Notes: a model not told the origin generated them from the sequence alone. A stretch of 64,000 nucleotides of DNA from Pleurodeles waltl (GCF_031143425.1 NC_090447.1:135985106-136049105); one strand, 5' to 3'; positions 1 to 11,898 are shown, numbered from the stretch's first letter. Numbers and translations are program-made.

Positions 1-600
1 TTTGATGCTGTAGGTGGTAAGTATCCCTATGCTTTTTGCTACTGACTTTGTCCTGCCCACATGCATGCTTAATGAATGTTAGTTTTGATGCATTTAGGGG
101 TAATCTGTATATGAGCTGCCTGATCAATAGGGCATTTATTTTAAGATAGGCAGTTCCTGAATTCCTCTTTAACTGTTGCTTTGGAGTCTGGAACATTCAA
201 TTTGGATTCCAAAAAGGTTTCCATTGTTGAAGCGAGAGGAGAGGAGACATCTCAAAAATTGTTTTTTTAATGCAGTTTGTATGTGTTCAATATCAACACA
301 ATACTGACACTAGTATTAATATACAACTTAACTTTGAACATCTTGAAAAACTATGCAAGAAAGAACTGGCAAAGTGGTGGGAAGCATAATCTCTACAAAA
401 GTACATAGAGGTAGAAAGAGTACCCAGGGGTTTGTGAATTTGCACCATCTCCACCTATGACAACCCAGATAATCCGGAAGAGTGAGCCAACAACTCAAAA
501 CAGTGCTCTATCACAATGATGCGGTTTCATGTTAAATGCACCATTCAAGACAGGATGATATTGTTGGAGAGAATTGACAATTTAACTCAAGAGTTGTGAA
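1..600. other. Gene-free flank, nothing recognised
   Basis: AT-rich sequence with no convincing coding frame, splice-site pair or terminal repeat. It may be the decayed 5' part of the Penelope-like element that follows, but I cannot align any part of it to that family. Confidence 0.4.
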
Positions 601-1607
601 GCAGTGTGCATAATGTGGTGTTTGAGGAATTTACTAAACACCTTCAAATCATGCTGGACAAAACCGTGAAGGAAATCACAAACATAAAACAAAGAACATT
701 TGTAAGGGGATTCAAGGAATACCTAGCAGGGCTCATCCTTACATTTCATAGGAAAAATTATCATATGTACAATGATGCCAATTTGTCTGACACATCAGTG
801 AGCACATCCAGGGATGGAGGTGGCATATCGGTGCATGAAGAAAGTGATGTGTCTGACAGCAACACCTCAGATGTCTCAGAATCAGCCCTGGCACATGGAC
901 AGCAGATGGGTTCTCAAAATATTTTTTAAAGTAATTCTTGCTCTTAAACCAAGCAAGGTCAGAGCCGCCTTGGGAACTAAGCTCTTGAAAAGGGTTTATA
1001 GGAAATAGGTGAAAACAGGAAGAGAAGAGAGCAAGGAAAAGACAACAAAGCCCCATGCGAATGGTGACATGGGGCAGTTTGCAAGCACCATGACTGTGAT
1101 AAACCTTTCTAAATTACTCCTCAAAAGAGGATATAAGTTTACTCTCACTGGGTTTGTCATTTTGTTCCTCAACAGATTTGACCTATGTCCAAAGCAGGAA
1201 TGGTTTGTCTCATTTTAGCAGAAAATTTGAACTTAAAAAATAGTTTCACCTCAAACCCAAAGGTCAGAGTGTGATACAGGATACCATTGTGAGCACTTTC
1301 AACATCAGTGATATAGAAACTTTCCTCACTTTATTTATGCTTGATGAGAATGCTGCCTATCATGTGGATTCTTACATATATTTGCTAAATTTTGACCTTG
1401 ATGTGGGCTTTACTGTCCCAATGATTTCAAACCTTAATCGTCATTTCTACCTCTTGTATCATGTGATGCTATTTCTGTATTTGAAAAGGGTGTCATTAAG
1501 GATTTGAAAAATCCCAGGTACAAATGCCCACTTGGGGAGAAGGTTAAAAATATCACTAACCAGCAATTCAAAGCCCTTGACAATCTCAAGTCTGACTCTA
1601 ACATCAT

Positions 1608-2309
1608 GGGCCAGATGTACCAAGAAGGCCTTTTGCGTGTCGGAGATAGCGATTTTTAAGAAATCGCTATTTCTGATTCGCAAAATGCAATGTATCACAT
1701 TTGCGATTCGGTAATAGCGATTTCTTAAAAATCGCTAATGCTATTACCGAATCGCAAATTGCGATACCTGCCCCATTCGCACCTATGGGCCTGTAGGCCC
1801 ATATTTGCGATTTTTTTGCATTTCCAAAATTGCGATTTCTTAACTGGAAATCGCAATTTTGGAAATGCAAAACCCCAGGGTGCTGGGGGCTGAAGGCCCC
1901 CTCTATTGCACCCCAAAAAGTTTTTTAGGACATGTAAGGTGCACACATGCCAAAAGGGCATGTGTGCTTTGCATGTACATTTTAAAAATGCATTTTAAAT
2001 GCATTTTTAAAATTTACACATGGTTACCACCAAGTTCAACTTGGTGGTAAATAGCGATTCCTTAATGCCCATTTCGCATTAAGGAATTGCTTCTTACATG
2101 TGGTTAGGAATCGCAGATAAGGATTCCTTATTTGCAATTTCTTATTTAGAGAGTCGCAATTTGCGTCTCTCTAAACAGGGTTGCAATTTTAAGGAATCGC
2201 TATTTTAGCGATTCCTTAAAATTGCTTTCAGAATGCCTTTAATACATTCTGAAATGGCTTTTTGCATTCGCAAGTTTGCGAATGCAAAAAGCTTTCATAC
2301 GTCTGGCCC
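1608..2309. mobile_element. Non-autonomous inverted-repeat element made of hairpins, nested in Penelope
   Basis: A 702 bp insertion with inverted ends: GGGCCAGATGTAC at the left and TACGTCTGGCCC at the right. It interrupts the Penelope coding sequence between the codons for SDSNI and the VVLSKAMY stretch, which shows it jumped in later. No coding capacity. The interior is a chain of palindromes rich in the word GCGATT. The target duplication is too short or decayed to call; AT or TA is possible. The same terminal motif bounds the 69 bp element at 5608-5676, so the two probably belong to one family. A TA-inserting or PIF/Harbinger-like superfamily is possible. Confidence 0.75.
1814..1872. repeat. 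Perfect 26 bp-arm palindrome
   Basis: Arms 1814-1839 and 1847-1872 are exact reverse complements around a 7-base loop (TTAACTG). It lies inside the hairpin element. Further palindromes sit nearby: 1979-1995/1997-2013 (17 bp arms, 1-base loop) and 2024-2036/2038-2050 (13 bp arms, 1-base loop). Confidence 0.9.
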
Positions 2310-2905
2310 TATATTATGTAAATAAGACGAAGGGGTGAACGGGGTGGTGTTATCCAAAGCTATGTATCTTAAAGAAGGTTTAAGAGATCTTGAGGATGCG
2401 ACCTGTAACACTCGTTCTAGCAGTCTTGAGGCAATTAAGTCCAATGAGGTTTATGGGGAAATGCTAGCGGGTTGGAATGACAGAAGGTAACCTGGAATGG
2501 GAGCAGTATCTTTTCCTTAATTGTGATAAGTGTACAATTGTCAGTCTATAACCACTACAGAAGCTACACAGGAATGCTGCCAATCCCTCTGGTAGACCAA
2601 TTGTGTTCTCTTTAGGATCTCTTTTAGAGAAAAGCCCTAAATGTATTGCTTTCTTTTTGAGGCCATTTGTTAAGGCATTCCATGCCTACCTTAAAGATTC
2701 AACACATTTCTTAACCATCATTGATGACATTCAGTGGAAGGAACTCTTAACTGTAGATGTTACTATGCTCTACAACTGTATCCAACACAAAGTTGATATA
2801 CAAGTGTGTAAACATTTCATGAGTGCTAGATCCATCTCTTATTAACTACATACTGAGATGATTGCAGATATGATCCTTTTTTGTCTTAGTAACAATTTCT
2901 TGTTT

Positions 2906-3051
2906 GTGAGTGAGCACACGGTGTGTGAGTGGGCACAAGGGAGTCCAGCGCACCCAGCAGCAGTTGATGCACCGCTGGGTAAACATACTCGACCGCATTC
3001 AAGACCTGCTCGACCTGATGGGAGTTGAGGTATCGGGGCTCATTGAGTAAT
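2906..3051 (+). pseudogene. Possible C-terminal exon of a Harbinger Myb-type gene
   Basis: Immediately after the Penelope break the plus strand has an open stretch reading GVQRTQQQLMHRWVNILD, then RIQDLLDLMGVEVSGLIE and a stop at 3049-3051. It is helical, leucine-rich and looks like a real protein tail rather than random frame. I suspect the C-terminus of a PIF/Harbinger accessory (Myb/SANT) protein of the family whose first exon is at 63752, because such proteins end in a helical segment. There is no overlapping sequence here to prove it. It could also be an exon of an unrelated gene or repeat. Confidence 0.3.
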
Positions 3052-4575
3052 TATTTATTTGTTGTATGTGTTCTACACTGCTAATTTTGTTTTCAAATAT
3101 CAGTGCTAACAATGAGAGGTAAGTTACGTTTATACAATTAATATTATGTGATCCACTTTAAACTAGCCAGGTGCTCGCCGCTACCTAATTGTGCTTTTCG
3201 GTGCTTGCTTGGGCTCATTATTTAAGAAGCCATGTAGACTCCTCTGTCCTGTCACTAAGATAGGGGTAGTACTAGTAAGTAGTATCAGTGAGTTAGCGTT
3301 CTCTTCTCTGTGCCTTTCTTTATAGAGCTCATACAGTCCCAATTGTGATCTCTCCGTGATGTGCAGTATGCACCTATGCATAGAAAAGGGAGACAGAGTT
3401 GGCCCATATAATGGGGTTGAGAAGCAAACATCATTCGATGCAATGCATTAGTAGCTGCAAATGTAGTTTAGGAAATTTAGAGTAGGGCTTATGTTTGTAA
3501 ATTGATAGGTCAATTTGATACTAGTATTGTAGGTGATCTGATTGAGAAAAGTACAATGTCACTTTGTTTACCTTTTTCTGCCATAATATTTTATGGGAGA
3601 TTAACTGTACCACTAATCAATTTCTTTAAGCTTCTTTACTTCTTACCTCAGCACCCAAGGGCAAGAAGAGGGCTTTGGAGGCAGGTCGGGGAGAGAAGGG
3701 AGCCATCATCAGTGTGGCAGCTGGCGGATCTGCTGGCCCAAGCTTGTCCTCCTGTTATATTATTATTATTTCCCTAACTTTTACCTCTCCCCATTTAGAA
3801 TGTTTCCTTTTTTAACTGTGCATGTCTCCTTTTTTCCCTACTCATCTAAGTTCTATATACGGTTTGTTAAATTGTTGTTATTCCTGCATGATTCTGGTTG
3901 TCTTCTACATTTCATGCTTCTCTGACTACCTCATGTCTGTACTCATCTGTAGCGTTTTTCTTTTTTGTTAGTAAGCATTCCCTCCCCCTTATATATCTTG
4001 TTGAGTGATACTGTAAGACTAAGATAACAGATTTTAGGACAGGTACTGAGTGGAAAGATTGCTTGCCCAAGTAAGCTTTTCTATGCATGTATGTTGAGAA
4101 GACTTTCTTTTCTTGCTCATGTTCAAATAGTAAAACAAGAGAGTGGCCACTGGCCATGGTCATTGTGGACCCTCTCCCCTCAATGTTATATTGTATGTGT
4201 TATTCATTTATACGGTATTCTACCATACCAGCACTCCAGCACTGTCGATGACAGTGCAGCATGTCTGGAAAGTAGCATGAGGATGGTTCCTTAGCATTTG
4301 CCAACTTAGACATCACAGTATGTCCTTGATTGACCAATTATACTACCCCTTCTCTGCATTTTAGTTACTTAGCTCTGCCTCTCCATTACAAAATGTTTGC
4401 AATTGGCTTGACTTGACTACCTGGCTTTTCTAACATAGTTAACAAACACAATTTCTAAAGTAAATGAAAGAAGAAGATAGAACTATTGTGATCTAGTGTG
4501 TTTGTATTTCATTGAATTTGTTCTTAAAGAATAACAAGGTAGGTGTATCCGGCATCTAAAATGTGCAGTGTTTTT
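3052..4575. other. No gene called; one possible exon relic at 3654-3776
   Basis: At 3654 a splice-acceptor-like pyrimidine tract ending CCTCAG precedes an open stretch reading PKGKKRALEAGRGEK and then GAIISVAAGGSAGPS. No clear donor follows. The rest of the interval is AT-rich and shows nothing I recognise. Confidence 0.25.
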
Positions 4576-4576
4576 T

Positions 4577-4680
4577 CCAGCCGCACCGACCACCAGTGCT
4601 TGGGCCACCTGCACCACCAATGCGCCGGATGCATCGGTGGTTGGAGGGGGAGAACTGGCAACAGAAAGGATGGATGTTGG
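4577..4680 (+). pseudogene. Possible internal exon with both splice sites
   Basis: About 100 bases of GC-richer sequence bounded by TTTTTTCCAG on the left and GTAAGT on the right. One frame reads ASVVGGGELATERMDV after a Thr/Ala-rich start, with no stop. Composition contrasts with the AT-rich surroundings. With 2906-3051 and 3654-3776 it could make a small multi-exon gene or transposon gene on the plus strand, but reading phase across the three pieces cannot be confirmed. Confidence 0.3.
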
Positions 4681-4849
4681 TAAGTCATATTGCTTGCTTA
4701 TTGACATTTTCTAGTATACTCAGGGTAAGGGCGTTGCTCATGAACTGCCGCTTTAGCATCTACAGCGGGGGTTGAGTCTCTACTACTGCAATTCATCAAA
4801 CAAAAGCTCATAAGGAATGCTACAAATGATGGGTTGATGGAAGAGGGAA

Positions 4850-5060
4850 AGAAAGATGGACTGTTAAAAGAAAGGATGGGTGAAATGGATTATGAGTGAA
4901 AGGATGTGTGTGTGGGTGAAAGAATGAATAAATGGGTGATAGGGGATGCATGGATGGGTGAAAGGATAAATGAAAGGATCTACGTGTGAAAGCATGCCTG
5001 GTTGGGTAAATAGTGGATAGGTAAAAGGATACATGGATTGGTGAATGGGTAATGACCTAT
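4850..5060. repeat. Imperfect GGATG/GGGTGAAA low-complexity tract
   Basis: Repeated words such as GGATG, GGGTGAAAGGAT and GGATGGGTGA, without a strict period. A related tract is at 6415-6600. It abuts the inverted-repeat element at 5061. Confidence 0.7.
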
Positions 5061-5532
5061 GGACCAAATTAAAGAAGGGCCTAGGTCCACCAAGCACCCC
5101 ATTAGCATCATTTTTTTAATGCTAATGTGGCATTAGGTTGGCAAAAGTGCTGCACCAAATTTACAAATTGGTGCAATGCATGCATTGTGCCACTTTGTAA
5201 ACTCTTGCGCCACATTATGCCTGTGCCAGGCATAATGTATGCAAATGGGGCGTTCCTCGGTTAGGAGGCTCAGAAAAATGGCACATTGGAATCTATGAGA
5301 TTATTATAATGGGCCTCTACGTACTTTGCACAATTAACGCCTAAATGTTTGGCGCTAATCCTGCAAAGTACCACAACAGCATCAGAAATTATGACACTAT
5401 TGATCTTAACATGTGCCATAGTGTGCCATATCATTAATACGATGCACAGATGGTGGCGTTAGGGGGGCACAATGGGGCACAAGAAGAGTGGCATTACACG
5501 TGATGAAGTGCCACTTTTCTTAAATCTGGACC
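5061..5532. mobile_element. MITE with degenerate terminal inverted repeats
   Basis: Left end GGACCAAATTAAAGAAG; right end reverse-complemented GGTCCAGATTTAAGAAAAG. The interior holds phrases shared with the element at 39493-40035, for example TGGTACTTTGCA-type words, GGCGCTAATCCTGC and a block of GTGGCGTTA/GTGCCAC. No protein is encoded. No clear target duplication, consistent with age. Likely a deletion derivative of a DNA transposon. Confidence 0.6.
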
Positions 5533-5607
5533 AAAGTTCCCTCTAAGCTGCCTGCCTGGCCTGCTGTGCACAGTGTCATTTTGCACCATGCAAAACAAAG
5601 GAATCTA

Positions 5608-5676
5608 GGGTCATATGTATGAACACTTTTTCCCATAGACACAGAATGGGTAAAAACCTTTGCTACATCTGGCCCC
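5608..5676. mobile_element. 69 bp miniature inverted-repeat element
   Basis: GGGTCATATGTATGAACAC at the left mirrors GGGCCAGATGTAGCAAAGG at the right end (reverse strand). TA flanks both sides. Practically nothing lies between the arms. The ends match those of the 702 bp hairpin element at 1608-2309. Confidence 0.6.
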
Positions 5677-5904
5677 TACTGTTTATAGGAGAAGATCTCT
5701 TACTGACATGTTAATGAACGTAATGGGTGATATATTTCTTCCTGCCTCTGGATTGTTCAAGGTGTGACTCCTCCGCCCACTACCACCATTCTAAGAAGAA
5801 AACAGAGTAACACACTGTTTTTGAAACTGCAATAGCAGACACAAGATTAACACACTTTGCAAGTGTGAAAATGAGGAACATGTTTGTGCGAGTGCTACAA
5901 TTTT

Positions 5905-6320
5905 TATAATAAAAGCATACCAAAATCCATGTCAATCCAATTTGGACCCAGCCTTATGCACATCAATCTTGACCCTGTTTCTCCAAGGGAACAGTCCAGC
6001 CTGAACTACCTGGTCAGCACCTCCCTGGACCCGATACAAGCATCCTGGGATCTGTTTCGGAATATCACCTCTCATCAGCCAGGCTAGCTTGAATCTAGTG
6101 GCACAGTGAGCAAGGGACTCACGTCGGAATACCCAGGCCACCTTAGACTGAACATCGAAACACAACAAATGACGCATGGAGTTTAGTCACCCATGCCATG
6201 ACCTAACTGCAGCATGGTTAAATTCAGCAGTACAATAGTGTTGGCTGTGCAATGTGCATGTGCTTAAGTTCATGCAGCATTCACAATGTTTTCAATACAT
6301 TGCAAACTGAATTGTTGCTA
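5905..6320. repeat. Dispersed ~325 bp tandem-repeat family, locus 1
   Basis: Partial unit matching the longer arrays at 6815-7610 and 40461-41015. Shared phrases include ACCCAGCC, CAGTCTTGACCCTG, GGGAACAGTCCAGCC, ACAAGCATCCTGGGA, CTCATCAGCCAGGCTAGCTT and GTGGCACAGTGAGCAAGGGA. After 6178 it runs into a ~130 bp tail (CCATGCCATGACCTAA...GCAAACTGAA) that also follows the second locus, so the mobile unit is monomer(s) plus tail. Confidence 0.8.
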
Positions 6321-6414
6321 GTATCACTCAGTTGTGCACACAAAAAAGAAATGTGTGCACACAGACAGGTCTCTGCAGCACAGAGACAGAAATAATTAGA
6401 AGGAATCCTGATAA

Positions 6415-6600
6415 CAATGTGCGGGTAAATGGATGGATGCGGTGAAAGGATGGTTGAAAAGGTGGATAGGTAACTGCATGGATGGGTAGATATATGGATA
6501 GATTGGAATGGTGAAAAACTGACTGAGAGAATATAAGCTTGATTGGTGGGTATGAAAGGGTGGATAGCACAATGAAAGGATGAGTGAATATTTACTTGGA
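6415..6600. repeat. Imperfect GGATG-rich tract
   Basis: Same low-complexity type as 4850-5060: repeated GGATGG, GGGTAGAT and GGTGAAA words between two loci of the ~325 bp repeat family. Confidence 0.6.
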
Positions 6601-6814
6601 TGAAGATCTGAGAGCTCTTCAGGAGAGGGAAGTGTTTACCTACTTCACTTGCTTTGCTTGGTTATCAAAGCTTTCTCTCAAAGTGAGGGGTATTTTAATT
6701 GTCTGTCTACTCCCTTAAGTCACTGTAATTGTTAAGCAAGACTGATATGTATCCTCCTAAACATCATCATTCATCACCTCTCTGTCCATGGCATTTAATC
6801 ACCCATAGCAACAC

Positions 6815-7610
6815 AACAAGATGATGGACGGAGTGCTGACACTTTTCAGACACTCACCCCCAGTCACAGATCCAGGTTAAATCCATTTTTATTTTGCTCA
6901 CCATGCCATCCCAATTTAGGCCCAGCCATGTGCAACTCAGTCTTGACCCTGGTTCCCCATGTGAACCCTCCAGCTCCAACTGCCAGGACACGGCCTCTCT
7001 GGACTAAGAGACAAGCATCCTGGGACCGGTTTAGGGGTGTCACTCCTCATCAGCCAGGTTGGCTTGAATCTAGTGGTACACTCAGCAAGGGACCCATGTC
7101 TGGGCATAACCTGGACACTAAGGGTAACCTTAGCAACATAAAAGGATGATGGACCAAGTGCTGAAACCTTTCAAACACTCACCTAAGTCAAAGATCTGTG
7201 TTTAATTCATCATTCTTTTGCTCACCATGCCACCCCAGTTTGAACCCTGCCATCTGCAAATCAGTCTTGACCCTGTTCACTATGGGAACAGTCTAACCCA
7301 AAGTCCCTGGCCAGGTCCACCCTGGACCTGAAACAAGCATCCTGAGACTGGTTTTGGAATGTCACCACTCATCAGCCCAGCTAGCTTGAATCCAGTGGCA
7401 CAGTGAGCAAGGGACCAACATCTAACCTTACCCTGGCCACTGAGGGTGAACGTAGCAATACAACAAGATGATGCATGGAGTTTGGTCCCCCATGCCAGGA
7501 CCTAAGTGCAGAATGGTTCAATTTGACAGTACAACGGGTTGCCTGTGCAATGTGCATGAGCTTCAGTGTATGCAGCAATTACAAAGTTTTCAATGCATTG
7601 CAAACTGAAA
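6815..7610. repeat. Dispersed ~325 bp tandem-repeat family, locus 2 (two units plus tail)
   Basis: Two head-to-tail units begin with ATGATGGA at 6821 and 7146 (period 325), and a third begins at 7468 (period 322) but turns into the tail described for locus 1. Units differ at many sites, so the array is old. No coding frame persists across units. The tail ends in GTTTTCAATGCATTGCAAACTGAA-like sequence near 7608. Confidence 0.85.
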
Positions 7611-8830
7611 ACAAGGTGTGTTTCCTTTCCTTCGCAGTGCCCACTCAATCACCTCCTAGGACTTTATTCCTTTATTCTTTCCTAAGTTCCATTCCAGCCA
7701 CCCAAAACATTTAAAAAATCCCTTGTTGGCATGTGACACATTTTTCTGGATAAGTTATTTATATTTCATGTCTTCCATAACAGAGTCATGCCTGTTTAAA
7801 ATGTTCCCTTTCATCATTCATCAACTAAAGTGATGCATGTGTGGGTAAAAAAAAAACACCCACACCAGAGAATGAGGGGCCGCATGCCAGGTAAGAAGGG
7901 TAAGTATAGGGAAGTAATTTTTTTTTTTTATTCAAGTGCCATCGGGCCCCGACTTGGGCCCCCCTGCATGGCACAGGGTGCAATGGCCATGTCCAGGGGA
8001 CACTGAAATTAATAACAAAAGCAATGGGGAGCTGCATTTAATTAAAACTAAACTTAAAAAATCCACGAGTCGGGGTGGAATGGACAAGGTTAAGCATTTA
8101 TGCAACACAACACAAGGCCTGAATAATGATGTTGAAGAATGATGTGTGAGTTAGTAAATGGGGCCAATGTGGGTTATTGCTTAGGTAATGCAAGATCCTG
8201 CAGTGAGTTATTGTCACTTCCACCCAATCACCACCAAGTGTGTGATCTGTATATGCTGTAAAATTAAGTCACAACTCACTAAATCACACAGACCAGGGGA
8301 AGAGGGTTTGGGGTTTGATGAATGGATGGGAAAGGGATTTTGGAAAACGTATAACAAGAAAAACACTGCACAACAACAATATTCAGCAGGGCGCTAAGCA
8401 TCATACCATCATCAATCTGTTGCGGAAGGAAATGAAAGAATGACTATGACACAGTAGAGTTAAATGCACTGCAAACAGTCATTCAGCTCCTGAGAGCCAG
8501 GATAGTATACATCTAAATATAGTAGTAGTAATCTTCATTGTTTAGTTAATAAAAACCTTAACAATCAGCTCATTGTATACAATATATAAAATTCTATAAA
8601 AGCCTTTCAAACACATATCTATAATCATATTTATACAACTTGAGATGTCCGTGGTGCGGTTGGTGTTGCCTGCTGACTGAATGTGTGCAGCCCAAGGACC
8701 TGCTGTTATACCTTCTCTACCGAATTAGAAATGTGCCTAGTTTACCTTATTGGCTGGGCATCTTAAAATGGTCCTTTCATGTGCTGTAACATTGTCAAAA
8801 CATTGATGAACAATAAAAAAAAAGAAACTC
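7611..8830. other. No gene; fragment of the 28.4-30 kb repeat family
   Basis: At about 7936-8005 the words GGGCCCCCCTGCATGGCACAG and GGTGCAATGGCCATG match, in reverse orientation, the core of the inverted-repeat block near 29165-29235. The remainder holds A- and T-runs and nothing I can identify. Confidence 0.5.
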
Positions 8831-8924
8831 TAAAATTATTTGATCTTGTCAATTAAAGGTGCGTCCTTGATAGCAGATTTACGTTAGTGGTGTGGACGGT
8901 AAAAAATTTGATAAATCTACAGAT

Positions 8925-10170
8925 TTACTGCAAATCATGAGGGTCAAACATTGACATCACTGCTGGCCGACAAGAACGAGTCCCATTCCTCTCAAAAACT
9001 TGTTTTAACAGTAGTCGACGTGCTTCTTTTAAGGCCGGGCAAATACAAATCAAGTGGACCATGTCTTCCTTGGGGCCTTTACATAACCTACAGGGAGATT
9101 CTCCTCCGTTCTTCCACGACGGTTGGTCTGCTCTAGATGGTAGAGCTCCTAAACGAAGAGCCAGCAAACGATGCTTGATATGTAGTGCGAAGGTTGAGAT
9201 CAGATATTGTGATGGCGCCAAGATAGTGTAAGTGTGCATTAGAAGCCAGGCGTGTGAGCATTGTGCAAACTTGGATTTATCATCTAAAAAGGACTGCAAT
9301 CCTATTTCCATTTTTAGCGCTCAACACAATAGTGGATATGAGATGTTGGAGTCCCATAGGTACGTCGTTTGTGTCTCTTTCAGGGAGTTATGCAGATACC
9401 TATTGTATGCTTATTTTGGATTGTTACTCACTGAATTCCATAAGGCCATGACTAGAGGGCTGGTCGTGTTTTTACTTATTTTGTACGAGGTCTTTATTGT
9501 GTGCGTTTTCCTGCCCAACTGTTGTTGTATTAGGCCAAATTCTAACCTGACCTGTGTGGGGGAGGTGGAGCGAGAAAGATTAAAGACTTGCTTAGAGATT
9601 TGTATTTGTTGCTGGTCCAATAGCAGGGTGTCTTTCCCGTGTAGAGCTGCTCTTCCATATGTAGTGGCTGGGAGGAATTTGGCCGACATAACAGACAGTA
9701 ATGGTTTATACGATGGGCCTTTAAATCTTTTTGCTAGCGTACAGAAAGCAAACATCAAAGCTTTGCACTTCTGTGCAATTTAGTGCTTCTGCGGCGCAAG
9801 ATTGGCTTTATTGTCTATGGTAAAGCCAAGGTATTTGTAGCAGCGAGTTGTTTCAAGTGTAATGCCGCTCAACCTTATTTTGTTTGCAAGATTAAGTGGA
9901 CATCCCATGGACAAGGTTTAAATGTTCTGTGCAGGTTTAAAACATACAAATTAAGGAGGAGTGAAGTGAACCCACACAGAATCCAAAACATTTGGACTAT
10001 TAAAAGAATTATACTGCTTTGCCAAAGTGGGCACTGCATCTGCATTATACTCGGAATGTCTGTCACTCCTGAGTGCCTGCCTGAACGTGTCCCATAGGTA
10101 AGCAGGAGTGTTGAGCTTTCACCTTTCATTTGTGCAGGAGAGAAGAAGGCCTGTGAGTTGAAAAACACAA
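8925..10170 (-). mobile_element. Non-LTR retrotransposon, 3' end of reverse transcriptase gene (copy 1)
   Basis: Minus-strand remnant reading from ~10170 down to 8925. Around 9850-9790 it reads RCYKYLGFTID, the thumb-side YKYLG motif of non-LTR reverse transcriptases. It then keeps one frame from 9758 to 8925 with two in-frame stops (9413-9411 and one near 9324), through FLPATTYGRAALHG and NLSRSTSPTQVRLEFG. It ends in a zinc-knuckle-like CRLCKGPKEDMVHLICICP (C-x2-C-x7-H-x4-C). This C-terminal arrangement is shared with 52960-54420 and in part with 11190-11490. Fingers and palm are absent, so this is 5'-truncated, as is usual for LINEs. Clade not assigned. Confidence 0.8.
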
Positions 10171-11000
10171 CCTGTATTGTAGAGTCAAGGAGAAGGACAT
10201 ACGGAAGGTAAGTTTCATGAGGAGTCAGGAGTGTATCAAGAAGGCTCAGAGGCAGAGCAAGTACATAAAATGAATTTCATGTTCAAGCAATGGAGCACAC
10301 ACACTCAGTAGCATTTCAAAAAATCAATGCATCTCTCTCCAGTCCACAGAGCTGAGTACTAGGCCTCAGAGTCATCATCAGTATGGTTTCCCTCTAAAGT
10401 CAATAACTTCCTTCTTCTGGCTGTTGAGGTATTCCCGCTCTGAGTCCTTCGATCTTTCTCCTAGCTCAAGTAACTCTATCCCAGTCCTGACCCATGCGAG
10501 ACAGACCTGTAGTGCTCTGTTGTTGAAGGAAAATTAGAGAAACAGAAATGGAGTATTTTGTTGTGTAGTAAATTTGTGTTGGTTAACTAAAGTGACTGGT
10601 CTGGTCTGAAGAACCAGAAAAAAGGAATGGACCCTGCAGGTAAATTTGACTAAGTTTGAAAGGACTAATTACCTTCAGGAAAAATGATCACTCTTTAGAC
10701 CCCAAACATTGTAAATAATCAAAATCAGGTTTACTAACTATTTGAACATACTCCATCACTGGCTTCCACCGCATAAATCATCACTTATCACTCACAATCA
10801 CTCAATAATATATCATCACACATGAATGCAATAGTAAGTAGTTATCATTCCAATTCAAGCAAAGTGGTAGGTACACAATTATATCTCCTCTTTGATGCAG
10901 GCAACACATTGGAATTTGGCACTGTCACCAGCAGTCTTGTAGAACAATGATGGGGCAGCCATGCTAAGTGATGCAAAAAAAGGATAGGCGTCCACATCAA
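10171..11000. other. No gene recognised
   Basis: No terminal repeats, splice pairs or coding stretch found. It separates two non-LTR remnants lying in the same orientation. Confidence 0.4.
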
Positions 11001-11490
11001 GTTTTATTTATTTATGTTATGCATTTAAAATTTTATTAATAATCAGATGAAATATAAATTCTCTAAACATTTGATTTCTAAGAAATTCATTATAATGCAA
11101 ATATTGTTAAAACATGAATCCTTCATATACAATAAAATCAATACATATTAAAAAAAAACACTTTCAAAGGTAAAAAAATTCAATAGCAAAACATTTAATT
11201 GGGAGGGTCATAAAGTGACTGCAGTGCATCCGCGACAGAGCCTATAGATAACTGCAAACTTATAGACTTAAACCTTTTTCCATGATATAATGAGAGCGCC
11301 AGACAGACAAAAAGGACAAGATTCAAATCTTGGGTCCTCTTCTGGCAGAAATTGCATTCAGCAGAGGTTTCATACTAATTAGCTATGAGGGAGTTTGAAG
11401 GAGGAATACCCAAGCACAGCCGAAACCAAAATCATCTCACACCATGTGGTAATTTCCAATTTATATACGGTTGTACTCTGTTCATCTATC
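11000..11490 (-). mobile_element. Non-LTR retrotransposon, Cys-His tail and 3' UTR (fragment)
   Basis: On the minus strand 11425-11200 reads FRLCLGIPPSNSLIAN, a stop, then YETSAECNFCQKRTQDLN and LVLFVC. This is the basic-rich stretch plus C-x2-C...C knuckle that closes several non-LTR reverse transcriptases; the usual His of the knuckle is replaced (QDLNLVLF). The frame ends near 11195, followed by an AT-rich 3' UTR with AATAAA-like words down to ~11000. It resembles copies 1 and 2 only in this domain and may be another family. Confidence 0.6.
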
Positions 11491-11898
11491 TGTCAAATCT
11501 AGTATGGTTTGGAATCCTTTATTTTGTTTGTTTTAAGATAGCCTTTAATTGTGGCAAGGGCAATGAAAGAGACACATGTGAGGGCAGCAGGCATTGTCTT
11601 CAATGTCCTGAAGGGAATAGGGAGGTTTCTTCTCGCACATTGGTCCAACTCCAATATAGCCATACATGTAACTTAAAAATGGTGGGCAGCACAACTCAGA
11701 CACAAACTTAATGTTCCATAGCTATATATTTTTTGGGGAGGCAAAGAAAGAAGTTTGAGGATAAACAATTAAAAAGTAATATTGTGGCATACTTAGTCAG
11801 GGAAGTAGAGTTCGCCCTCAAACTCAAGTGGTTCTCCCTGAAGTTGGTCAGCTAACACACTTGCTTCTGAACAATCATACTCCTCCTCCTGTGCTGCT

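Larger units (their letters stand above)
600..2905 (+). mobile_element. Penelope-like retrotransposon, degenerate reverse transcriptase
   Basis: Decayed Penelope-like element read in several plus-strand frames. Around 1095-1215 the translation has the N-terminal signature of the family (VINLSKLLLKRGYKFT), where Penelope proteins usually read NLS...L..GL.F.P. At 1545-1606 it reads GEKVKNITNQQFKALDNL, the stretch before the conserved KPADKGG box, whose decayed remains lie at about 2327-2350. From 2343 it continues VVLSKAMYLKEGLRDLED. At 2588-2845 it reads NPSGRPIVFSLGSLLEK, then the palm-A motif TVDVTMLYNCIQH with the catalytic Asp kept. Copy ends near 2905 after a NNFLF-like motif, so the YADD box and the C-terminal GIY-YIG endonuclease are missing. 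Stops and frame changes are present, and a 702 bp element splits it. Assignment to Penelope rests on these family motifs. Confidence 0.8.

Noticed and set aside
9232..9783. 183-codon open frame on the plus strand
   Set aside because: Antisense to the non-LTR reverse transcriptase remnant, which has recognisable motifs in its own frame.
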